Part shown: positions 16,335 to 24,256 of the stretch, in pieces
Position numbering within the stretch: position 1 is the first letter of the stretch
How the letters are laid out: the number at the start of each line of letters is the position of its first letter
Source of the DNA: Segatella copri
Lineage (GTDB): Bacteria; Bacteroidota; Bacteroidia; Bacteroidales; Bacteroidaceae
DNA length: 64,000 bases
Assembly (NCBI RefSeq): GCF_019249795.2
Contig: NZ_CP156891.1
Span: 2,693,501 to 2,757,500, forward strand
Direction: 5' to 3'
Program-made: the position numbers and the translations under genes
The notes under the pieces: generated by a model
What the model was told of the DNA's origin: nothing
What the model saw: only the letters and a program-made list of their open reading frames with translations
Databases searched by the model: none

Positions 16335-18635
16335 ATGCACAACTTTTTAAATGGAAAGAGCGCAGCTATGATGCTTGCACTTTCATTGGTAAATGTTACA
16401 GCAGCTTTTGCACAGGATGATAATTCAAGTGCTAAGGAAGAGGGTAATCGTAATGTAATGCTTAATGCAGCCAGTGCGAATGGACCTCGTGAGATTCAGA
16501 TAGGTTTGCCTTCTGCCGATGTTAACGTATTGGAGAATGGCTTACCTGTAACTTATGCAACCAATCCTCATTCTGTCAATACCATCTGGCGTGGCGATGC
16601 AAGTTTGAGCCATCAGGGATTGCTCAAGATTGCAGAGACAGCTATCACTACCGGTAATATCGGTTATGCCGTGAACTCTTTCACCCAGAAGGGTCAGAAA
16701 GGATTCAATGGTACTCTGAACTATAAGAGCAATCACTTCGGATTGCAGGAATTCTCTTTGAATATGAATGGCGATTTGGGAAGCGACTGGTATTACAGCT
16801 TTAACATGTATCAGGATTTCGACCCGGGAACCTTCAAGATCAAGTCAACTCCTTACCAGGATCGTACTCAGATTTACAAGGCGCTCCTTACCAAGAAGTA
16901 TAACGGCAACCGTGGTGAGTTTACTGCCATGTATAGATATGCCAACAGCCATAGCGTATATAATTACGCTACTTCGGGTGCTCCATTCATCTATGTAGGC
17001 GATGGAAGCGTAAAGGAGTATGGCGATTTCAAGCTCGGAACTACCTCTTATCTTCCTGTAGATAATGATATGACCTATCGTGATATGCGTACTGGTGAGT
17101 TGAAGCAGACTTCTCTCTATGATGCCTGTCTGAACAAGACAAGCGAGGTAACCCTGATGAACAACTATCGTTTTGACAACGGTTTGAACTGGAAGGCTAC
17201 CTTGAAGTACGATCATTCTCGCGGTGCTTTTGTATTCCAGTCACCAATGTCTATCATCGATTTGAAGAGCGATGCCAACAAGGGCGTATATAATTATATG
17301 TATCGCGACATCAACGGACAGACTAAGGCTTACGATGGTCAGTATGTTCAGACCCGTATGTCCTGTCTCAATGCCGGTAAGATTGATGAGGCTCTCTTCA
17401 CCACCGAACTTAGCAAGAAATTCAGTACATCCACCTTCCGCCTCGGCGTGAATGAGTGGTTCTATCATATTGATTATTGCTCAAATACAACAATGTATGA
17501 CCAGAGTGTACCTGCTGATGGAAGTTATGCCCTGCGAATTTGGGATGCAAACAAGCGCGACAGCTACTTCTACGATTTCAACAAGAACGCCTCTGAGTAT
17601 TACAAGGGAAGCGAAAACAAGCTGGCTCTCTACTTCACTCACGATTGGGATGTCACCAACAAGTTGAATCTCTACTATGGTGCCCGTCTGGAGTGGCAGA
17701 AGCTGAAGGGTGAAAACGCAGCAGTGAAGAATGCAAAGGGTGAATTCGTAGGCCGTTTTGCCGATTACTATCTCGGTGCTACGGCACCAGATAAGACTAA
17801 GATTGCTCCGGCTGACTTGAGTTACAACTGGTTGAACTACGATTTCTCTGTAGCAGCAACTTATAAGTTGACCGATAACTTTGGCTTCACTGGCGATTTC
17901 ACTTACATCGTTCAGCATCCTAAGTTCGAGGCTTTTGCCCCAGCTGCATTGCCAAATACGGATAAGATTTCTGTGCCACTCGGTCGTGCAGGTATCTACT
18001 ACAATAACTCATGGTTGAGTTTGACATCGTTGTTCTCTTACATATCAAAGACCAACAACAACTCAACTCTGAACTTGCAGCATGGCAGTGAGATCAAGGC
18101 AGCTCCTTTGACTTACGATATCCAGACATGGGGATGGACAACCGACGCTGTGGCTCATCCATTTAAGGGATTCGATTTCCACTTCCTCTTCACTTATCAG
18201 AAGCCAACTTACAAGAAGTATGAAACCAGCATCACCTTCAGCGATGGCTATGTTGGCAACATCAATGCCACAGGTAATATCGTAGCCGAGATTCCTCAGA
18301 TCCTCATCGAGTTGGACCCAAGCTACATGATTACCAAGGACATCAAGCTCTGGACCAGCTTCCGTTACTTCAGCAAGACCTACGCCAACATCAACGAGGC
18401 ATATTACTTCAACGGTCACTGGGAGACTTTCGGAGGTTTGAACTGGCAGGCAACCAAGCGCTTGGCTCTCGGCTGTACCGTAGTCAACTTCCTCAATCAG
18501 ACTGGTGCCAAGGGTAGTATCGCAGGTGCCGAGCTGATTACCAAGGATGAGGCAAAGGGAATCAAGAATCAGATTATGACGGGTAGCTATCTTCGTCCAT
18601 TCACTGTTGAATTCACAGCTTCGCTGAAGTTCTAA
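16335..18635 (+). CDS. TonB-dependent-receptor-like outer-membrane β-barrel protein
   Basis: The 766-residue protein has a signal peptide ending in AAFAQ and then mostly β-barrel sequence: alternating aromatic strands such as WYYSFNMYQDF, FRLGVNEWFYHIDY and LNLYYGARLEWQKL, and a final strand ending in Phe (PFTVEFTASLKF), the outer-membrane assembly signal. The N-terminal part has a short plug-like stretch (NGLPVTYATN ... ETAITTGNIGYAVNSFTQKG) but no carboxypeptidase-D-like domain and no clear TonB box, unlike the SusC proteins here. It is the first gene after a PUL operator and shares a unit with the GH32 gene 127 nt downstream, so it may pass fructo-oligosaccharides. The transported compound is unknown. 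Confidence 0.75.
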   Translation: MHNFLNGKSAAMMLALSLVNVTAAFAQDDNSSAKEEGNRNVMLNAASANGPREIQIGLPSADVNVLENGLPVTYATNPHSVNTIWRGDASLSHQGLLKIAETAITTGNIGYAVNSFTQKGQKGFNGTLNYKSNHFGLQEFSLNMNGDLGSDWYYSFNMYQDFDPGTFKIKSTPYQDRTQIYKALLTKKYNGNRGEFTAMYRYANSHSVYNYATSGAPFIYVGDGSVKEYGDFKLGTTSYLPVDNDMTYRDMRTGELKQTSLYDACLNKTSEVTLMNNYRFDNGLNWKATLKYDHSRGAFVFQSPMSIIDLKSDANKGVYNYMYRDINGQTKAYDGQYVQTRMSCLNAGKIDEALFTTELSKKFSTSTFRLGVNEWFYHIDYCSNTTMYDQSVPADGSYALRIWDANKRDSYFYDFNKNASEYYKGSENKLALYFTHDWDVTNKLNLYYGARLEWQKLKGENAAVKNAKGEFVGRFADYYLGATAPDKTKIAPADLSYNWLNYDFSVAATYKLTDNFGFTGDFTYIVQHPKFEAFAPAALPNTDKISVPLGRAGIYYNNSWLSLTSLFSYISKTNNNSTLNLQHGSEIKAAPLTYDIQTWGWTTDAVAHPFKGFDFHFLFTYQKPTYKKYETSITFSDGYVGNINATGNIVAEIPQILIELDPSYMITKDIKLWTSFRYFSKTYANINEAYYFNGHWETFGGLNWQATKRLALGCTVVNFLNQTGAKGSIAGAELITKDEAKGIKNQIMTGSYLRPFTVEFTASLKF

Positions 18636-18762
18636 GCGATATAAATATCAATAAACATCATCGACAGCTTCTATATATAATATAATGTATAGGACTGTCG
18701 GTAATAAGACAAACAATAATACGTTATAGATATAAACAATAACGATTAACAATAATAGTACA

Positions 18763-20661
18763 ATGAGAACAAACAATATGATGAAGGCTGCCTGCCTCAT
18801 GTTGATGGCATCAGCTACAACTTCTGCCTTTGCACAGAAGATGAACATCGAACACAAGGGTGATACTACTATCATTAAGGTGGAGAATCCTACCAAGTAT
18901 CTTCTTCTCCCTATCCAGGAAGAGAAGGATGAGGCCCAGGTTTTGCTCGATACAGGTTCTAAGGATGATACCTGGATGGACGTTCGCCTGGCTCAGAATG
19001 GTTCTGATTACTATGTGCCTTTCGCTTTGGGCAAGGGTAAGACTGCTACAGTCAAGATTCTTGGTCTGAAGAAGGATGCTTTGGCTCTCAACTTGCTCAA
19101 ACTCAGCGATACATTTGATACTACCAACACCGATTACTATCGTCCATCTTATCACTTCACTCCGCTCTACGGCTGGATGAACGACCCTAATGGTATGGTG
19201 TATAAGGATGGTGAGTATCATCTTTACTTCCAGTATAACCCATACGGAAGCAAGTGGGGCAACATGCACTGGGGACATGCCGTAAGCAAGGACCTGGTTC
19301 ATTGGGAGCACCTCGATCCAGCCATCGCTCGCGACCCTGTAGGTCATATCTTCTCTGGCAGTTCTGTCATCGACAAGAAGAATACTGCTGGCTTTGGCAA
19401 GAATGCCATCATCGCCATCTATACCAACAACAGTGTGAACCACGATGAGGTGCAGTGCATCGCCTACAGCAACGACAATGGTCGCACCTTCACCAAGTAC
19501 GAGGGCAACCCAGTGTTGACTCCATTCGATGGTTTGAAGGACTTCCGCGACCCTAAGGTATTCTGGTATGAAAAGGGAAAGTGCTGGTACATGATTGTTT
19601 CTGCTGATAAGGAGATGCGTTTGTACAAGTCAAAGAATCTTAAGAAGTGGAATTACGTTAGTGCTTTCGGTAAAGGTATAGGTCAGCAGCCATGTCAGTA
19701 TGAGTGTCCTGACTTCTTCCAGTTGCCTGTAAATGGTGATAAGAAGAAGATGAAGTGGGTAATGACGATGAATATCAATCCAGGCTGCTGGTTTGGTGGC
19801 AGCGCTACCGAGTATTTCGTAGGCGATTTCGATGGCAAGAAGTTTACTTGTCCTGATGCCAACGAAGTAAAGTGGCTCGACTGGGGTAAGGATCACTATG
19901 CTACCGTTACCTTCTCAAATACAGGCGACCGAGTATTGGGAATCACCTGGATGAGCAACTGGCAGTATGCCAACCTCACTCCGTTCAAGCAGAACCGTGG
20001 TGCCAACGGTTTGCCAAGAGAATTGAAACTTTACGAGAAGAATGGCAAGTATTATGTTTCAGAGAATGTAGCTCCTGAAGTATATGCTTTGAGAAAAGAA
20101 ACCAAGGATTTGGCTGATGCTTCTGTTGCCGATGCCAAGGATCTGAAGGGTGTTGCTGCCAATATGAATGGTGCCTTCGAGATCGAGGCCGATGTAACTC
20201 CAGATGCCAACGGTATTGCAGGTATTGAGATTTCAAACAATAAGCGTGAGCGCACCATGATTTACTTTGATATGAAGCAGGGCAAGGTGGTTATGGATAG
20301 GACAGAGAGCGGTTTGACCGATTTCGGCAAGCAGGCAGTTCCTCACGATATCGAGTTGGCTTGGGACAAGCAGCGTGCTGCAGAAGGCAAGGAGCCTGCC
20401 CGCATCGCCAACTCCATCAACTACAAGAACGATTTCGCTCTGGCTACCTGGGCTCCGTTGAGTCTTTGCGAGGATGGCAAGAAGACCTATCATGTTGATA
20501 TTTTCGTAGATAAGTCATCTGTTGAGCTCTTCGTAGATGGCGGTCGCATCGCCATGACCAATCTCGTCTTCCCTGTAGCTCCATACGAGAATCTGAAGCT
20601 TTATACCCAGGGTGGCAAGGCTGAGTTCAAGAACCTAAAGGTTCATAAGCTCGGCTTGTAA
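18763..20661 (+). CDS. GH32 fructan hydrolase, periplasmic
   Basis: The 632-residue protein has a signal peptide (MRTNNMMKAACLMLMASATT-SAFAQ, no lipobox), an N-terminal β domain (about 26-120) of the type commonly seen ahead of GH32 in Bacteroidota, a five-blade propeller (about 127-440) and a C-terminal β-sandwich. The catalytic triad is complete: nucleophile Asp141 in GWMNDPNG, transition-state Asp263 in FRDP, acid/base Glu314 in YECPD. It hydrolyses β-fructofuranosyl links of levan, inulin or sucrose; exo action is likely for a periplasmic enzyme. It closely resembles the GH32 at 37045. It ends with a strong terminator at 20697. Confidence 0.95.
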   Translation: MRTNNMMKAACLMLMASATTSAFAQKMNIEHKGDTTIIKVENPTKYLLLPIQEEKDEAQVLLDTGSKDDTWMDVRLAQNGSDYYVPFALGKGKTATVKILGLKKDALALNLLKLSDTFDTTNTDYYRPSYHFTPLYGWMNDPNGMVYKDGEYHLYFQYNPYGSKWGNMHWGHAVSKDLVHWEHLDPAIARDPVGHIFSGSSVIDKKNTAGFGKNAIIAIYTNNSVNHDEVQCIAYSNDNGRTFTKYEGNPVLTPFDGLKDFRDPKVFWYEKGKCWYMIVSADKEMRLYKSKNLKKWNYVSAFGKGIGQQPCQYECPDFFQLPVNGDKKKMKWVMTMNINPGCWFGGSATEYFVGDFDGKKFTCPDANEVKWLDWGKDHYATVTFSNTGDRVLGITWMSNWQYANLTPFKQNRGANGLPRELKLYEKNGKYYVSENVAPEVYALRKETKDLADASVADAKDLKGVAANMNGAFEIEADVTPDANGIAGIEISNNKRERTMIYFDMKQGKVVMDRTESGLTDFGKQAVPHDIELAWDKQRAAEGKEPARIANSINYKNDFALATWAPLSLCEDGKKTYHVDIFVDKSSVELFVDGGRIAMTNLVFPVAPYENLKLYTQGGKAEFKNLKVHKLGL

Positions 20662-20696
20662 TCACGTAAAATCGAGTGTTTCGGAAAAAATATAAT

Positions 20697-20733
20697 AAAA
20701 GCCGCAGTTTGTAAACGCAAACTGTGGCTTTTT
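20697..20733 (+). terminator. Terminator after GH32 (18763)
   Basis: GCCGCAGTTTG (20701-20711) pairs with CAAACTGTGGC (20718-20728), one G-T wobble, flanked by AAAA and TTTTT. Confidence 0.9.
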
Positions 20734-20746
20734 CGTTTTTTTATGC

Positions 20747-20754
20747 TATCTTTG
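20747..20754 (+). promoter_or_regulatory. -7 element of AAA-ATPase/regulator unit
   Basis: TATCTTTG directly after the preceding terminator, 30 nt before the ATPase start. No PUL operator is seen here, so this unit is probably not under the same control. Confidence 0.6.
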
Positions 20755-20783
20755 CACACAGATAAGTTTTTAAAAGATAGATC

Positions 20784-22553
20784 ATGATGGAACAGCAAGT
20801 AAAACTAGTACCTTATGGGGTGGCAGATTTTGCTACGGTAATAGAGCAGAATCTATATTATGTGGATAAGACGATGTTTATCCCGGAGCTGGAGAAGCAG
20901 CCTCGCAATCTCTTCTTCATCCGCCCTCGTCGTTTTGGTAAGAGCATATTCTTGAGTATGCTCTATTCTTACTATGACTGTACGCAGAGCCACAAGTTCC
21001 AGAGTCTTTTTGGAAATCTGTGGATAGGCCAGCATCCTACTCCTTTGCAGGGAAAGTATCAGGTGCTGTTCCTCGATTTCTCCCAGATTACGGGTAATAT
21101 CGACAAGCTTGAGACTAAGTTTAATTCTTATCTCAGCATCAACCTTGATGCTTTTGTCCGTCAATACTCAGAATATTATCAGGCAGAGATGGAAGAAATC
21201 CTGGCGCAGGAAGATTTCGAGGAAAAGATGGAACTGATATTCAAGGCTGCCAAGGCGCACCAGTATCATCTGTATCTCATCATCGATGAGTATGACAACT
21301 TCACGAATGTCATACTCAACGAACGTGGTGAAAATGTGTATCATGCGATTACCCATGCCGACGGCTTTTATCGTGATGTCTTCAAAAAGTTCAAGGGTAA
21401 TTTTGAGCGTATCTTCATGATGGGTGTGAGCCCTGTAACCCTGGATGATGTGACGAGTGGATTCAATATAGGTTGGAACATTTCTATCAAGCCGGAGTTT
21501 GATGAGATGCTGGGCTTCTCTACCACTGATGTGGTGGAGATGTTTACCTATTATAAGGAGCATGGTAGTATTCCTGTCGATAGTGATATTGATGCCATTG
21601 TCAACGATATGAAGCCATGGTATGATAACTATTGCTTCGCCAAGCAGGCATTGAAGAAAAAGACTCGTATGTTTAATTGTGATATGGTTCTTTATTACCT
21701 TCGCAATTACATGGATGCCGGATGTCCGCCAGAAGAGATGATAGACCCGAATACCCGTACCGATTACGGCAAGATGAAGAAACTCTTGCAGTTTGACAAG
21801 CTGGATGGAGAGCGTAAGGGCATTATCCGCAAGATAGCAGAAGAGGAGCAGATTGTTACCCAGCTTTATGAGTCGTTTTCTGCGTATCAGATTCCAAAGG
21901 CAGAGATATTCCCAAGTCTTCTGTTCTATTATGGCATGTTGACCATCAAGGGAACTCGTGGTTCCAAGCTCATTTTGGGCATTCCAAACAATAATGTCCG
22001 CAAGCAGTATTATGGTTATCTGGAAGAGGAGTATCAGGCAAAGGCTTATGTGGATGTCAACCAGCTCACCGATTACTATTATGATATGGCATACGATGGT
22101 AAGTGGAAAGAAGGATTGCGCTTTATGGCAGATGCCTATGCTAAGGTTTCATCGGTGCGTGATGGCATTGAGGCTGAACGAAACCTGCAGGGATTCTTTA
22201 TGGCTTATCTGAATCTGAATGATTATTATATCACGGCTCCAGAGTTGGAGTTGAATCATGGCTATTGTGATTTCTTCCTTTTGCCAGACCTTACCCATTA
22301 TGCCAGTCAGCATAGCTACATTCTGGAATTGAAGGTTCTTTCTAAGAAAGATTTCTCTGCGATAGTTGAAGGTGAGTTCACGGAAGATGGCAAGCCTATG
22401 ACCAAGGCCGAGAAACAGTGGCGTGAGGCTGTAGAACAGATTCATCGATATGCTGAGGCTCCAAGGGTTGAGGCTTTACGCCAAGGCACAAAACTCCATC
22501 TCATCATCATGCAGTTTGAGGGGTGGGAACTTAAACGGATGGAAGAAGTATGA
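20784..22553 (+). CDS. AAA-ATPase-like / PD-(D/E)XK nuclease-like protein
   Basis: The 589-residue protein starts KLVPYGVADFATVIEQNLYY VDKT, then RPRRFGKSIFLSMLYSYY (a Walker-A-like GKS), DFS and IIDEYDN (Walker B) and a C-terminal domain with GYCDFFLLPD and YILELKVLSKK, a PD-(D/E)XK nuclease signature (D...ExK). This is the pattern of the AAA-ATPase_like/DUF1703 family, very frequent in gut Bacteroidota and of unknown role. Its last bases overlap the start of the next gene (ATGA at 22550-22553), so it is translationally coupled to a fructose-type regulator. It sits within the PUL but has its own promoter and terminator boundary. A mobile or defence-related origin is possible. Confidence 0.85.
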   Translation: MMEQQVKLVPYGVADFATVIEQNLYYVDKTMFIPELEKQPRNLFFIRPRRFGKSIFLSMLYSYYDCTQSHKFQSLFGNLWIGQHPTPLQGKYQVLFLDFSQITGNIDKLETKFNSYLSINLDAFVRQYSEYYQAEMEEILAQEDFEEKMELIFKAAKAHQYHLYLIIDEYDNFTNVILNERGENVYHAITHADGFYRDVFKKFKGNFERIFMMGVSPVTLDDVTSGFNIGWNISIKPEFDEMLGFSTTDVVEMFTYYKEHGSIPVDSDIDAIVNDMKPWYDNYCFAKQALKKKTRMFNCDMVLYYLRNYMDAGCPPEEMIDPNTRTDYGKMKKLLQFDKLDGERKGIIRKIAEEEQIVTQLYESFSAYQIPKAEIFPSLLFYYGMLTIKGTRGSKLILGIPNNNVRKQYYGYLEEEYQAKAYVDVNQLTDYYYDMAYDGKWKEGLRFMADAYAKVSSVRDGIEAERNLQGFFMAYLNLNDYYITAPELELNHGYCDFFLLPDLTHYASQHSYILELKVLSKKDFSAIVEGEFTEDGKPMTKAEKQWREAVEQIHRYAEAPRVEALRQGTKLHLIIMQFEGWELKRMEEV

Positions 22554-24064
22554 AATTAATGAAAAGACTCTATATTATATTAATAGTATTACTTAGTAGT
22601 ATGCTTCTTCTTCTGGATTCATGCACCCAGAAGAAGATGGTGATTGGTGTGTCGCAATGTTGCAGCGGAGTTTGGCGCGAGAAGGTGAATAATGAGATGC
22701 GACTGGCGCAGTATCAATATAAGAATGTGGATTTGCTGTTTACTACTGCAGAGAATGACGGGCAACGCCAGGCTCGCCAGATAGACAGTATGATAGCCAG
22801 GAAGGTAGATTTAATCGTGGTGGCTCCTGATAACGTGAATGATGTAACACCTGCCATCGAGCGAGCTTATCGTGCGCGTATCCCGGTTATCCTCTTCGAC
22901 AGAAAGGTAAAGACACCCCATTATACAGCTTCCATCGGTGGCGATAATGTAGAAGCGGGTAGGGAAGTAGCACGCTTTCTTGCCAGTAAACTGGATGGAA
23001 AAGGTACCGTTGTTGAGATTACGGGCTTGAAGGATGCTTCCCCTGTCATTGAGCGCCATCGTGGTTTCCACGAGGTGATGAAGAATTATCCGGGAATCAA
23101 GGTGGTTACCCTAGAAAGCAACTGGAAGATGGAGCGTGCCCAGGAGTTAATGAAGCAATATCTGGATAAGGGCGAACATGCGGATGGCGTGTTCGGACAT
23201 AGCGACCTGGGTGCCATAGGAGCCTTTCTGGAAGCAGAGAGACGAGGCATTGATAAGCAGATGCTGATAGTAGGCATTGATGGAATGCCTGGAGAATGGG
23301 AAGGAGTGGATAGAGTGAAGAGAGGACAGTTTGCTGCTTCTTATGTCTATCCCACCCAGGGCGAGAAGATTATGGAATTGGCGATGAATATCCTTCAGGG
23401 TAAACCCTATAAGAAGGATAATGTGATGAAATCATTTCTTGCTACCCCTGAAAATTGCGATGCCATCGCCCTACAATATCAGGATTTGGAAGTCAAGATG
23501 AAGAATCTGGATCAGATTTCTGACAGTCTTGATTCTTATTCAGAGGTATCCCGCATCCAGCAATGGATGATTATTGTTGCCGTCGTTATCGTCCTAGTTC
23601 TGCTCATTGTCATCTTCTATATATATAAGGTATATAGAAAGAAGCTGCAGAAGAAGAAAGCCGTGGCTCGTGGATTCATAGAGAACAAGGAGGGCTGGGC
23701 TGCTGAACTGAATCACCTGGATGAGAGTGATCGTTATTTCATGGATCGTTTCAAGAAGAAGATTCTTGATAATATGGGCAATGCTGATATGAAAATGGAT
23801 GATTTGGGAGCCGAGATGCAGTTGAGTAAAGTACAGCTCTATCGCAAGGTGAAGGCTATGACAGGAAAAACGCCTGTCGAGCTCCTGAAAGAAATGCGCC
23901 TGCAGAGAGCCTATACGCTCCTGATGCAGACTGATAAGACTGTAGCTGAAGTCTCGGCAGAAGTAGGCTTTGCATTACCGGGCTATTTCTCTTCCTGTTT
24001 CAAGAAACAATATGGCGTTCTTCCTACCGATTTCAGAAATGAACAGTTATCTAAAAGGAAATAG
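22550..24064 (+). CDS. Kinase-less transmembrane sugar-sensor/AraC regulator
   Basis: The 504-residue protein has a signal/lipobox-like N-terminus (LLDSC, Cys25), a periplasmic ribose-binding-type domain (about 28-310: VIGVSQCCSGVWREKV, VILFDRK, GIDGMPGEWEG), one membrane helix (about 339-361, MIIVAVVIVLVLLIVIFYIY), a short linker and an AraC-type HTH domain (about 395-495). Sensor and HTH parts align along their length with the hybrid sensor at 11372 (for example LYRKVKAMTG in both), but histidine kinase, ATPase and receiver are missing. It would bind DNA while anchored in the membrane. It may tune the same operators in response to a related sugar, or compete with the hybrid sensor. Start could also be the ATG at 22559. 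Confidence 0.9.
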   Translation: MKLMKRLYIILIVLLSSMLLLLDSCTQKKMVIGVSQCCSGVWREKVNNEMRLAQYQYKNVDLLFTTAENDGQRQARQIDSMIARKVDLIVVAPDNVNDVTPAIERAYRARIPVILFDRKVKTPHYTASIGGDNVEAGREVARFLASKLDGKGTVVEITGLKDASPVIERHRGFHEVMKNYPGIKVVTLESNWKMERAQELMKQYLDKGEHADGVFGHSDLGAIGAFLEAERRGIDKQMLIVGIDGMPGEWEGVDRVKRGQFAASYVYPTQGEKIMELAMNILQGKPYKKDNVMKSFLATPENCDAIALQYQDLEVKMKNLDQISDSLDSYSEVSRIQQWMIIVAVVIVLVLLIVIFYIYKVYRKKLQKKKAVARGFIENKEGWAAELNHLDESDRYFMDRFKKKILDNMGNADMKMDDLGAEMQLSKVQLYRKVKAMTGKTPVELLKEMRLQRAYTLLMQTDKTVAEVSAEVGFALPGYFSSCFKKQYGVLPTDFRNEQLSKRK

Positions 24065-24114
24065 TATTCTAACTCCTTTAAAATAAGTACTTTAAAATCT
24101 TAGCAAAAGATAAG

Positions 24115-24162
24115 AAAATCGTTTCATGTAACATAATTATTGTTGCAGGAACGATTTTTTTT
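24115..24162 (+). promoter_or_regulatory. PUL operator before interrupted GH32 (may double as terminator)
   Basis: AAAATCGTT (24115-24123) / AACGATTTT (24150-24158) with inner CATG, AATTAT and GTTGCA shared with the operator at 16191. It lies 27 bp upstream of the -7 element at 24185. Because T8 follows the second arm, the same hairpin can terminate the regulator transcript. Confidence 0.7.
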
Positions 24163-24184
24163 ATTGTTATGGTTGAAAACAAAG

Positions 24185-24192
24185 TACTTTTG
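24185..24192 (+). promoter_or_regulatory. -7 element for GH32 pair 24257/26423
   Basis: TACTTTTG followed by CCAGCAA; no -33 TTTG. Confidence 0.65.
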
Positions 24193-24256
24193 CCAGCAAC
24201 AAGCAACTATAATAATATTAAAGAATAAACAATTTTATTAATTCAATAAAAACCGT

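Noticed and set aside
20784..22553. Anti-phage defence system formed by the AAA/PD-(D/E)XK gene
   Set aside because: Only one gene, with no partner of known defence systems; its neighbour is a sugar regulator. Possible but not supported.
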